DNA from: Candidatus Aminicenantes bacterium UBA1061
GTDB lineage: Bacteria; Acidobacteriota; Aminicenantia; Aminicenantales; Saccharicenantaceae
Assembly: GCA_002316315.1 (NCBI GenBank)
Contig: DCDG01000022.1
Location: forward strand, 186,001-250,000
Length of the DNA: 64,000 nucleotides
Reading direction: 5' to 3'
The position numbers were made by a program, and so were the translations under genes. The number at the start of each line of letters is the position of its first letter. The first letter of the stretch is position 1. Under the pieces are notes generated by a model, which had not been told where the DNA came from, did no database searches, and was given only the letters and a program-made list of their open reading frames with translations. Positions 7,693-15,028 of this stretch are shown piece by piece.

Positions 7693-8468
7693 TTTTCAGA
7701 CCTGGCCAGGAAGATAAAATTTTGCTAACCGGGGACCTAAAGGATATTACCTGGGATGAAAATAACCTGATTTATCAGGCGGCTATAAATCTAAAGCAGG
7801 AAGCCCGGGCAAAACCAGGCGTCGAGATTGAAGTTCAGAAAATTATTCCCCCGGGGCGAGGGCTGGCTGGCGGCAGCAGTAATGCGGCTATGACTCTATT
7901 GGTCTTAAACCGGTTTTGGGGTCTTAATCTACCTTCAGACCGGCTGTTTGAGCTGGCTGCCTCCATTGGAGCGGATGTCCCTTTTTTCTTATATGGGGGA
8001 TTATGTTTTGGGACTGGCCGGGGAGAGATATTAAAGCCTTTATCTGATCTCCTGGCAGGCTGGCTGGTTATTGTTGTTCCTGACTTTGCTCTGTCCACCC
8101 GTCTGATTTTTAAGGAGTTTGACGCCGTTGCCCCCTCCTTGACTTCAAGGGATAAAGAAAGTAAAATTAATCAGTTTTTAGAGAGGCCGGATAGGTCTCT
8201 ATTCTGTCAATTTAAAAATGATTTAGAACTCGCTGCCTTTAAGATTTATCCGGAGTTAGCTGAGATTAAACAGGAGATGGCCAGGAGCGGAGCGGAGCTG
8301 TCTATGATGACCGGTTCTGGGTCGGCTATTTATGGCTTTTTTGAAGACAAGCTCCGGGCAGAAAAAGCTGCGGATAAATTTATAGCCAGATATGGACATT
8401 ATAAAGTTGTACTGGCGGAAACAGTTGGGCGCGAGCTATACAGGGAAATGCTCCTGACTGGGGCGTAG
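7566..8468 (+). CDS. ispE: 4-diphosphocytidyl-2-C-methyl-D-erythritol kinase
   Basis: MEP-pathway GHMP kinase that phosphorylates CDP-methylerythritol at the 2-hydroxyl. 300 residues, typical length. It begins with the family signature AKINFGLEVAGLRPDGYHEL, has the ATP-binding GHMP loop PPGRGLAGGSSNAAM near residue 95 and a C-terminal MMTGSGSAIYGFF motif. The start follows GGAGGAG at a slightly long spacing. Its first 127 bases overlap the upstream gene in another frame and its last 10 bases overlap tRNA-Gln. Another MEP gene, ispF, is 10 kb downstream. Confidence 0.95.
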   Translation: MEKTEVSSLAKINFGLEVAGLRPDGYHELRTLFQTISLGDRLIFRPGQEDKILLTGDLKDITWDENNLIYQAAINLKQEARAKPGVEIEVQKIIPPGRGLAGGSSNAAMTLLVLNRFWGLNLPSDRLFELAASIGADVPFFLYGGLCFGTGRGEILKPLSDLLAGWLVIVVPDFALSTRLIFKEFDAVAPSLTSRDKESKINQFLERPDRSLFCQFKNDLELAAFKIYPELAEIKQEMARSGAELSMMTGSGSAIYGFFEDKLRAEKAADKFIARYGHYKVVLAETVGRELYREMLLTGA

Positions 8469-8531
8469 CCAAAGCGGTAAGGCAACGGACTTTGGATCCG
8501 TCATTTGGAGGTTCGAGTCCTCCCGCCCCAG
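8459..8531 (+). tRNA. tRNA-Gln (anticodon TTG)
   Basis: A full cloverleaf can be folded by eye: acceptor TGGGGCG pairs with CGCCCCA, discriminator G, anticodon loop CTTTGGA giving anticodon TTG (reads CAA), and T loop GGTTCGAGTCC. CCA is not encoded. The first 10 bases are also the last codons and stop of ispE. The ispE-tRNAGln-prs order is common in bacteria. Confidence 0.95.
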
Positions 8532-8562
8532 CTTTGATGAAAGATCAGTAAAGGAAAGGAAT

Positions 8563-9495
8563 ATGTTAAAAATCTTTTCTGGAAGCTCTAATCCTCAACT
8601 GGCTCAGAGTATTGCCAGCTATTTAAATATTGAACTGGGCCGATCGGTTCTCGAGCGTTTTGCCGATGGTGAGGTTCATTTTTACATTGATGAGAGTGTG
8701 CGGGGTGAGGATGTTTTTGTTATCCAGTCGGGCAGTCATGATGCCAACTTTCATCTAATGGAATTATTCCTGATGCTGGATGCCTTTAAGCGCGCTTCAG
8801 CCGGTAGAATCACGGCTGTTATTCCTTATTTTGCCTATGCGCGCCAGGATTGGAAGGACAGGCCGCGGGTTCCGATTTCAGCCCGCCTGATGGCAGACCT
8901 GCTGGAAACAGCGGGAGCCAACCGGGTGCTGACCATGGACCTTCATTCGCCTCAGATTCAGGGATTTTTCTCCATTCCGGTCGATAATCTGATGTCCACA
9001 CCAGTGATTGCGAGTCATATCAAACAGTTACAGCTTGATAATCTCACCGTTGTCTCCCCGGATGCTGGGGGGGTTGGTCGGGCCAGGGTTTTCGCCCAGA
9101 GACTGAATGCCCGCCTGGCTATCATTGATAAAAGACGACCTGCTCCTAATGTTGCTCGGGTTCTCCATGTGATTGGAGATGTCAGGGACCAGAACGTCCT
9201 GATCTTCGATGATATGGTGGACACAGCCGGGACTCTTACCCTGGGCGTGGATGCTCTCAAGCGAGAAGGTGCCGGGCAGATTTTAGCTGCCTGTACCCAT
9301 CCGGTGCTTTCTGGCCCGGCCGTGACCAGAATTAATCAGTCCGGTCTGGAGAAGGTCTATGTCACTGACACCATCCCTCTTAAAAAAGAAGCCCAATCTA
9401 ACCCAAAGTTTGAAGTCCTATCAGTAGCTGAGCTTTTTGGCGAAGCCATAAGAAGAATAAATGAGGGTAGCTCGGTTAGCTCTCTCTTTACATAA
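8563..9495 (+). CDS. prs: Ribose-phosphate pyrophosphokinase (PRPP synthase)
   Basis: Forms PRPP from ribose 5-phosphate and ATP for nucleotide, His and Trp synthesis. 310 residues, normal for class I. It starts MLKIFSGSSNPQLAQSIA, contains the ATP-binding YFAYARQDWKDRPRVPISA region near residue 88, the MDLHSPQIQGFF segment, and the PRPP-binding loop LIFDDMVDTAGTL near 212. The ATG follows AAAGGAAAGGAAT. It lies 31 bases after tRNA-Gln and 10 bases before rplY. PRPP also feeds PurF, encoded at 48 kb. Confidence 0.97.
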   Translation: MLKIFSGSSNPQLAQSIASYLNIELGRSVLERFADGEVHFYIDESVRGEDVFVIQSGSHDANFHLMELFLMLDAFKRASAGRITAVIPYFAYARQDWKDRPRVPISARLMADLLETAGANRVLTMDLHSPQIQGFFSIPVDNLMSTPVIASHIKQLQLDNLTVVSPDAGGVGRARVFAQRLNARLAIIDKRRPAPNVARVLHVIGDVRDQNVLIFDDMVDTAGTLTLGVDALKREGAGQILAACTHPVLSGPAVTRINQSGLEKVYVTDTIPLKKEAQSNPKFEVLSVAELFGEAIRRINEGSSVSSLFT

Positions 9496-9505
9496 GGAGG
9501 AAAAA

Positions 9506-10174
9506 ATGACCTTGGTAATTAATGCCGAGACAAGAAAGGAAACTGGAAAAAATGTGGCTGGACGCCTGAGAAAACAGGGGTTGGTGCCGGCCATTCTTTA
9601 TGGCGGCAAAACGGCCAGCCAGCCCTTAACTCTCAAAAAAAAGGACATTATAGAAATTCTTAAATCAGAGACAGGCGAAAATACTATTTTCCGGGTGACT
9701 ATAGATTCTGAGGAAAAAGATGTGATGCTCAAAGAGGTTCAGATCAACCCCGTGACTGATGAGTTAACTCATGTTGATTTGATTGAAATTTCTATGGATA
9801 AACCGGTCAGAGTCTCTTTGCCTATTGAACTCATTGGAGAGCCAGTGGGAGTCAAAACAGAAGGCGGAGTAGCGGACTTCTTATTGCGTGAACTCGACGT
9901 AGAATGCTTGCCGAGAGAGATTCCTGAATCAGTAAAGATTGACATCAGTAATCTTCATATTCATCAGTCCTTTAAAGTCCAGAATCTGGGCCTTCCGGCC
10001 GGGATCAAAATCGATGCCGATCCCAATGCTGCTATTGTTGTCATCAGCAGCGTGGCAGAAGAAGCAGCGCCAGCCCCGGCTGAGGAAGTCATTGAAGGAG
10101 CCGAAACAAAAGAACCTGAACTCATCAGGAAGGAACGCAAGAAAGAAGAGGAAGAACAACCCAAGGAGTCATAA
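9506..10174 (+). CDS. rplY: 50S ribosomal protein bL25, CTC form
   Basis: Binds 5S rRNA. 222 residues: N-terminal L25 domain (NAETRKETGKNVAGRLRKQG, VPAILYGG) and C-terminal beta domain typical of the longer CTC/TL5 type (residues about 95-185), followed by a low-complexity tail rich in Glu, Ala and Pro with alternating charges. The ATG at 9506 was chosen for the perfect AAGGAGG six bases upstream. It is coupled to pth downstream (stop codon immediately precedes the next start). Confidence 0.93.
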   Translation: MTLVINAETRKETGKNVAGRLRKQGLVPAILYGGKTASQPLTLKKKDIIEILKSETGENTIFRVTIDSEEKDVMLKEVQINPVTDELTHVDLIEISMDKPVRVSLPIELIGEPVGVKTEGGVADFLLRELDVECLPREIPESVKIDISNLHIHQSFKVQNLGLPAGIKIDADPNAAIVVISSVAEEAAPAPAEEVIEGAETKEPELIRKERKKEEEEQPKES

Positions 10175-10753
10175 GTGTGGCTGATTGTTGGGCTGGGTAA
10201 TCCTGGTTCTGAATACTCAGGTACACGGCACAACGCTGGCTTTATGGTGGTTCAACGCCTTGGCCAAAGATGGGGCATTAGGTTCGACGAGAGAGGCTGC
10301 AGCTCGCCCCTGGCTGAGACCAGGCGTGGCCGGACGAGGGTGATTCTGGCCCTGCCCCAGACATTTATGAACCTCAGCGGTTTGGCGGTTAAATCACTTC
10401 TCTCTACTTATAAAGCTAAGCCTGAAAATCTTCTGGTTATCTATGATGACCTGGATCTTCTGCTGGGCGAAATTAGAATAAGAGATCAGGGAAGTGCGGG
10501 CAGCCATAAAGGCCTGAAATCTATTATTGAAGCCCTGGGTACAACACATTTTCCCAGAATCAGACTGGGTATTGGCCCGAAGCCAGAGGAAGTGGACGCG
10601 GTTGATTATGTTCTGGGTAAGTTCTCAGAAGAGGAAAGGCAAAAAATAAAGCAGGCGGTGGAGAACGCCTGCCAGGCTGCGGAAATGATCATCAGCAGCC
10701 GACTGGCGGGGGCGATGAATACTTTCAACCACCGGCAGGTTGATTTTTTATGA
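10175..10753 (+). CDS. pth: Peptidyl-tRNA hydrolase
   Basis: Recycles peptidyl-tRNA released from stalled ribosomes. 192 residues. It begins with GTG, giving MWLIVGLGNPGSEYSGTRHNAGF with the catalytic His near residue 20 and Asn motif; PQTFMNLSG and YDDLDLLLGEIRIRDQGSAGSHKGLKSII follow as in all Pth enzymes. AAGGAG nine bases upstream supports the GTG start. It abuts rplY directly and overlaps the predicted promoter of the next operon. Confidence 0.96.
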   Translation: MWLIVGLGNPGSEYSGTRHNAGFMVVQRLGQRWGIRFDERGCSSPLAETRRGRTRVILALPQTFMNLSGLAVKSLLSTYKAKPENLLVIYDDLDLLLGEIRIRDQGSAGSHKGLKSIIEALGTTHFPRIRLGIGPKPEEVDAVDYVLGKFSEEERQKIKQAVENACQAAEMIISSRLAGAMNTFNHRQVDFL

Positions 10754-10767
10754 AAATAGTTTAAAAT
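10740..10767 (+). promoter_or_regulatory. Possible promoter for the rpsF-rpsR-rplI operon
   Basis: TTGATT (10740-10745), 16-base spacer, TAAAAT (10762-10767), starting inside the last codons of pth and lying 62 bases ahead of rpsF. Confidence 0.4.
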
Positions 10768-10782
10768 GAAAGTTTACTCCTT

Positions 10783-10806
10783 GCTTCTTCGCCCTGGCGA
10801 AGGGGC
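10783..10806 (+). promoter_or_regulatory. Hairpin in the rpsF leader
   Basis: The strand folds on itself: GCTTCTTCG pairs with CGAAGGGGC (two G-U pairs) around a short CCCTGG loop. It lies 23 bases ahead of the rpsF start. S6 or the S6:S18 complex autoregulates this operon through leader RNA in several phyla; I do not see the full published consensus here, so a role is conjecture. Confidence 0.4.
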
Positions 10807-10829
10807 TGTATATCCACAGGGAGGATAAA

Positions 10830-11228
10830 ATGAATCAATATGAAACGGGTTTCGTCATTGCCCCCAATTTATCTGAGGAGGAGATCTCTGCTCTGATTGT
10901 TCAGATGGCTGAAGTCATTTCAGCCAAAAAAGGACGGATGATCAAACAGGACCTCTGGGGGAAGCGCAAGCTGGCCTATCCGATCAAGAATTTTCATGAA
11001 GGCTTTTATGTATTTTTTAATTATGAAGGGACACCGGTTGTTCCGGCTGAGCTCGAAAGAAAATTTAAGCAAACAGATTCGATTTTGAGGTTTATGACGG
11101 TTAGAAAAAGCTCCGGCGACCTGATGAAAAGCAGGAAAAAGGAAAAGACAGAAGAGCCGGTTTCTCCCGAATCAGTGCCGGTTCCAGCTGAAGCCGCACC
11201 TGAATTAAGCCATGAGGAGGAAAAGTAA
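10830..11228 (+). CDS. rpsF: 30S ribosomal protein bS6
   Basis: 132 residues. The core (about 1-95) is the S6 ferredoxin-like fold: MNQYETGFVIAPNLSEEEI, the WGKRKLAYPIKNFHEGFYVFF strand pair and LRFMTVR. A C-terminal extension of about 35 residues is Lys- and Glu/Pro-rich and probably disordered. The start follows CAGGGAGG. It is first of three ribosomal genes and ends one base before rpsR. Confidence 0.96.
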   Translation: MNQYETGFVIAPNLSEEEISALIVQMAEVISAKKGRMIKQDLWGKRKLAYPIKNFHEGFYVFFNYEGTPVVPAELERKFKQTDSILRFMTVRKSSGDLMKSRKKEKTEEPVSPESVPVPAEAAPELSHEEEK

Positions 11229-11229
11229 G

Positions 11230-11496
11230 ATGGCCATTAGAGAAGAACGAGAAAAAGCTGACAGGATGCCTGGACGGAAGTTTTTCCCTCCCAAGAGAAA
11301 GGTCTGCCGGTTTTGTGAACGGGATATTAACGATATAGACTATAAATCGGTAGAAATTCTTCGCCGTTACATTCCCGATCGGGGGAAAATTGCCCCGAGG
11401 AGAGTGACCGGCACCTGTGCATATCACCAGAGGAAACTGGCCCGCGCCATCAAGAGAGCCAGAATCATGGCGCTCCTGCCGTTTGTTGAAGACTGA
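11230..11496 (+). CDS. rpsR: 30S ribosomal protein bS18
   Basis: 88 residues from the ATG at 11230, which has GGAGG upstream within the end of rpsF. Family motifs: PPKRKVCRFCERD, YKSVEILRRYI, RGKIAPRRVTGTCAYHQRKL and RAIKRARIMALLPF. Cysteines at CRFC and GTCAYH mark the zinc-binding variant. S18 pairs with S6 on the platform of the small subunit, matching the gene order. Confidence 0.96.
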   Translation: MAIREEREKADRMPGRKFFPPKRKVCRFCERDINDIDYKSVEILRRYIPDRGKIAPRRVTGTCAYHQRKLARAIKRARIMALLPFVED

Positions 11497-11515
11497 GGCC
11501 AGGAGGAGAGGCTTG

Positions 11516-12004
11516 ATGAAAATAATTCTCTTAGAGAGTGTTGAGAAGGTTGGGAAAAAGGGTGATGTCCTGAATGTGGCCCCTGGTTTTGCCCGTAATT
11601 ATCTTATTCCGCGCCGGTTAGCCATGGAAGTTACTCCCAGCAATATAAAAATGGTCGATATTCGGCAGAAAGCCCTCAAGAAGAAGGAAGAAAAAGAACG
11701 GTTGACTTATCAAGAAATGATTAACAAGTTGAATGAGGTTCATCTGGAGATTAGACGCCGCTCGAGTGATAAGGATGTCATCTTTGGTTCAGTCTCAGCT
11801 GCTGATATTCAAGAAGAATTAGTCAGATTGGGTTTCGATATCGATAAGAAAAAGATCATGCTGGATGAGCCAATTAAGCGGCTGGGGACTTTTACTGTTC
11901 CAATCAAAATTTACCATGAAGAGCGGGCAGAAATAAAAGTAACAGTCAGCAAAGAAGAAATGACCACTTCAGGATCAGCCTCTGAAGAGCAAAAAAATAA
12001 CTGA
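11516..12004 (+). CDS. rplI: 50S ribosomal protein bL9
   Basis: 162 residues. It begins MKIILLESVEKVGKKGDVLNVAPGFARNYLIPR, the L9 N-terminal rRNA-binding domain, then a long helix (about 40-75) and a C-terminal domain containing SVSAADIQEEL and KRLGTFTVPIKIYHE. AGGAGGAG lies upstream of the ATG at 11516; the longer open frame upstream is a shadow of rpsR. The last ten residues are a short polar tail. Confidence 0.96.
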   Translation: MKIILLESVEKVGKKGDVLNVAPGFARNYLIPRRLAMEVTPSNIKMVDIRQKALKKKEEKERLTYQEMINKLNEVHLEIRRRSSDKDVIFGSVSAADIQEELVRLGFDIDKKKIMLDEPIKRLGTFTVPIKIYHEERAEIKVTVSKEEMTTSGSASEEQKNN

Positions 12005-12036
12005 GCTTGAGAACGGGCCCGCCCGAGATTTCGTCT

Positions 12037-12060
12037 CTTTAATTTATATATAAATTAAAG
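12037..12060. promoter_or_regulatory. Perfect 24-base AT-rich palindrome between rplI and dnaB
   Basis: The sequence is its own reverse complement over 24 bases: half-site CTTTAATTTATA followed by its exact complement. It lies 29 bases ahead of the dnaB start. It could be an operator, a cruciform, or an RNA hairpin with no U-tail; there is no way to decide from sequence. Confidence 0.6.
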
Positions 12061-12089
12061 GGTGGAAGTGTCCCGAAAAGAGAGTAAAG

Positions 12090-13454
12090 ATGGAACTTGA
12101 TTTAACCGTCCTCAAGAAAACACCACCTCACAGCCTGGAAGCTGAAAAAACGGTTCTGGGAGGAGTTCTGGTTAATAACGCCCATCTTAATATTGTCCTG
12201 AGTTCTTTGACCGTCGAGGATTTCTACAAGGATAATCACCGGTTGATTCTTGAGACTATGGTCAGTCTCATGGATAAAGGCCAGCCGATAGATCTTTTGA
12301 CCCTCAGTGAAGAACTGCAAAAGTCTGGTCGCCTGGAGGAAGTGGGGGGTGCTAGTTATCTGGCCTCGTTAATGGATGGAGTGCCGAGAAGCTTAAATAT
12401 TAGCTTCTACACCCAGATCATTAAGGAAAAATCTCTGCTGAGAAAGCTGATACTGTCTTCGTCCAAAATTATTAGTGACTCTTATGAACAACAAGTTGAT
12501 CCGGATACACTGATCAGTGAGGCCCAGCAGGCGATAGTAGAAATTGCGGAAGAAAAAATCCGGCCAGGTTTTATACCTCTCGGGTCACTGACCGGTCCGA
12601 TGCTGGAGACTATCCGTCAATTGGTAGACAGGAAAGAGGCGGTGACCGGTGTGCCTTCTGGTTTTGTTGATCTTGACAACCTGACAGCCGGTTTTCACCC
12701 CTCGGAATTTATTGTGGTGGCGGCCCGTCCCTCGATGGGCAAAACAGCCCTGGCCTTGAACATGACTCAATATATTGGGCTTCAAACGGATTATCATACC
12801 GGGTTTTTTTCTATAGAAATGTCGAAAGAACAGGTGGCCATGCGCCTGTTGTGCGCTGAAGCTCAGGTAGATTTAAAGAAAGCCAGGTCGGGCTTTATAA
12901 GTGAAAGGGAATTTGAGCGGCTTCGTCTGGCTGGCGAGACTTTATCTCAAGCCAGGATATACATTGATGAATCAGCGGCCCTGACGGTGATGGAAATGAA
13001 AGCTAAGTGCCGGCGGTTAAAATTGGAAGGCCATCTGGACATTGTCTTTGTGGACTATATGCAGCTGATGCGGACCGGTGGCAGATTTGAGAACCGCAAT
13101 CAGGAGATGTCATTTATCTCCAGGTCTCTTAAGGAGCTGGCTAAGGAACTCCAGATTCCCGTCGTTGGTATTTCCCAGCTCAGCCGTGCCCCCGAAAAAT
13201 TGAGGAAAGAGCCAAAACCGGTTCTGTCTGATCTCCGTGAATCAGGTGCCATTGAGCAGGATGCTGACGTAGTAATTTTTATTTATCGTCCGGATTATTA
13301 CCATCCTGATGATGAAGCTATCAGGGGTCTGGCCGAAGTTAGCGTGGCCAAACAAAGAAATGGGCCGCTCGGCGTTGTGCCGCTGGTCTTTCTTAGAGAA
13401 TACGCCAAGTTTGTTAATATGGATTTCAGCTATCGGGGTGAGGATGAAGGCTGA
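12090..13454 (+). CDS. dnaB: Replicative DNA helicase DnaB
   Basis: Hexameric helicase that unwinds the replication fork. 454 residues, standard length. N-terminal domain (PPHSLEAEKTVLGGVLVNN) about 1-150, a linker, then the RecA-like ATPase with Walker A ARPSMGKTALALNM near 212, DYMQLM Walker B near 317, and the C-terminal SDLRESGAIEQDADVV arginine-finger region. No intein is present. The rplI-dnaB order is widespread. The mlaE-like gene begins inside its last codons. Confidence 0.97.
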   Translation: MELDLTVLKKTPPHSLEAEKTVLGGVLVNNAHLNIVLSSLTVEDFYKDNHRLILETMVSLMDKGQPIDLLTLSEELQKSGRLEEVGGASYLASLMDGVPRSLNISFYTQIIKEKSLLRKLILSSSKIISDSYEQQVDPDTLISEAQQAIVEIAEEKIRPGFIPLGSLTGPMLETIRQLVDRKEAVTGVPSGFVDLDNLTAGFHPSEFIVVAARPSMGKTALALNMTQYIGLQTDYHTGFFSIEMSKEQVAMRLLCAEAQVDLKKARSGFISEREFERLRLAGETLSQARIYIDESAALTVMEMKAKCRRLKLEGHLDIVFVDYMQLMRTGGRFENRNQEMSFISRSLKELAKELQIPVVGISQLSRAPEKLRKEPKPVLSDLRESGAIEQDADVVIFIYRPDYYHPDDEAIRGLAEVSVAKQRNGPLGVVPLVFLREYAKFVNMDFSYRGEDEG

Positions 13455-14256
13455 ATCAATCGATAAAAATAAAATGGAAAATCAGTTCCAGCCAGGACTG
13501 TTATCACGATTTTTTTCTGATTTGGCCCAGGTTTTTGATCTGATTGTCCGGACAGGCCGGGGCTTATTCCAGAAGCCATTTGAAAAGGCAAATTTTGTCC
13601 AGCAGCTGGAAGAAGTCGGAGTCAATTCTCTACTGGTTGTGGCCCTGACGGCTGCTTTCGGCGGGCTGGTTTTTGGCCTGCAATCCTATCTGGCTTTCCA
13701 CCGCTATATTGGGCCTGGTTCAGAAGCTCAGGCCGGTTCGATTATTGCTGTTGGCCTTTGCCGGGAATTAATTCCTATCCTGGTTGGCTTGATGGTGGCA
13801 GGGCGTGTTGGCTCATCCATGGCAGCCGAGATTGGCACCATGAAAATTACAGAACAAATTGATGCCCTTATCAGCCTTGGGGCTAATCCGGTTAACTATC
13901 TGGTTGTCCCCCGGACTCTGGCCGGTTTGATTATGGTCCCGGCCCTGACGATTTATGGCGATTTTATCGGGATTTTTGGTGGCTATGCTTATAATGTTTT
14001 GCTCATGCATGTCAACCATACTCTTTATGTCAATACCACTCTTAAATATTTTGAAATGTGGGATATTTCAGTTGGAATAATTAAAGCGGTGGTCTTTGGC
14101 TTAATCATCGCCATTATTGGCTGCTGGCAGGGTCTGAATACTGAAGGCGGAGCTGAAGGTGTCGGCCGGGCAACGACCAAATCGGTGGTGGTTTCAAGCA
14201 TTTGCATTCTGATTTTAAACTTCTTCTTAAGCAAAATTCTGCCAGCAATGCTGTGA
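13444..14256 (+). CDS. mlaE: Mla-type ABC transporter permease (MlaE/YrbE family)
   Basis: Inner-membrane permease of a lipid transporter that moves phospholipids between inner and outer membrane. 270 residues from the ATG at 13444, 11 bases inside dnaB with GGGGTGAGG before it. The hydrophobic helices and family motif VGLCRELIPILVGLMVAGRVG and AAEIGTMKITEQIDALISLG are clear. It forms an operon with the ATPase (9-base gap) and MCE protein. No MlaB or MlaC gene accompanies it here. Confidence 0.92.
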   Translation: MKAESIDKNKMENQFQPGLLSRFFSDLAQVFDLIVRTGRGLFQKPFEKANFVQQLEEVGVNSLLVVALTAAFGGLVFGLQSYLAFHRYIGPGSEAQAGSIIAVGLCRELIPILVGLMVAGRVGSSMAAEIGTMKITEQIDALISLGANPVNYLVVPRTLAGLIMVPALTIYGDFIGIFGGYAYNVLLMHVNHTLYVNTTLKYFEMWDISVGIIKAVVFGLIIAIIGCWQGLNTEGGAEGVGRATTKSVVVSSICILILNFFLSKILPAML

Positions 14257-14265
14257 AGAGCGACT

Positions 14266-15018
14266 ATGATTAAAATTAAAATAGACAACCTGTATAAATC
14301 CTTTGGCCAGAAAGAGGTGCTGAAAGGTGTTAACCTGGAAGTCGAAACGGGCGAAATCATGGTCATCATCGGGCAGAGCGGCTCCGGCAAGAGCGTGTTG
14401 CTTAAACATATCATCGGTATTATGAAACCAGATGCTGGTGAAATCTATGTTGATGATCAGCAAATGAATTCCCTGGCCCAAAGAGACCTGTTAAAAATGA
14501 GCCGCAAGTTTGGCATGCTCTTCCAGGGGTCGGCTCTTTTTGATTCTTTGACTGTCGAGGAAAACGTGGCTTTTGGGCTCAGACGGCATACCAACCTTTC
14601 TGAGGAGGAGATTAAAAAGGTCGTAGCGGCCAGTTTGGAGAGAGTTGGTCTGCGGGATATTGGTGCCTTGCTGCCCTATGAGCTATCAGGCGGTATGAAA
14701 AAGAGAGTCGGGCTGGCCAGGGCTATTGCCTATGGCCCGGAAATTATTCTTTATGACGAGCCAACCACCGGTCTGGATCCGATTAGAGCTGATGCCATCA
14801 ATAATTTAATTTTGCAGCTAAAAAGTGATTTAAGGGTGACCTCAATAGTCATTACCCATGATATGAATAGTACTTATAAAGTGGCCGACCGGGTCGCCAT
14901 GCTTTATGATGGCCGGATTATCGAAGTTGGTACTCCTGATGAGATTAAACATTCGCCCAATCCGATAGTCCAGCAATTTATTAATGGCCAGGCTACCGGT
15001 CCAATTGCAGAATGGTGA
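14266..15018 (+). CDS. mlaF: Mla-type ABC transporter ATP-binding protein (MlaF family)
   Basis: ATPase of the same lipid transporter. 250 residues with Walker A GQSGSGKSVLLKHI near 37, signature LSGGMKKRVGLARA near 142 and Walker B IILYDEPTTGLDP near 162, then the switch His in ITHDM. The SGGMKKR form of the signature is typical for MlaF rather than other ABC ATPases. It lies between the permease and the MCE component. Confidence 0.94.
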   Translation: MIKIKIDNLYKSFGQKEVLKGVNLEVETGEIMVIIGQSGSGKSVLLKHIIGIMKPDAGEIYVDDQQMNSLAQRDLLKMSRKFGMLFQGSALFDSLTVEENVAFGLRRHTNLSEEEIKKVVAASLERVGLRDIGALLPYELSGGMKKRVGLARAIAYGPEIILYDEPTTGLDPIRADAINNLILQLKSDLRVTSIVITHDMNSTYKVADRVAMLYDGRIIEVGTPDEIKHSPNPIVQQFINGQATGPIAEW

Positions 15019-15028
15019 GGAGCTGATT

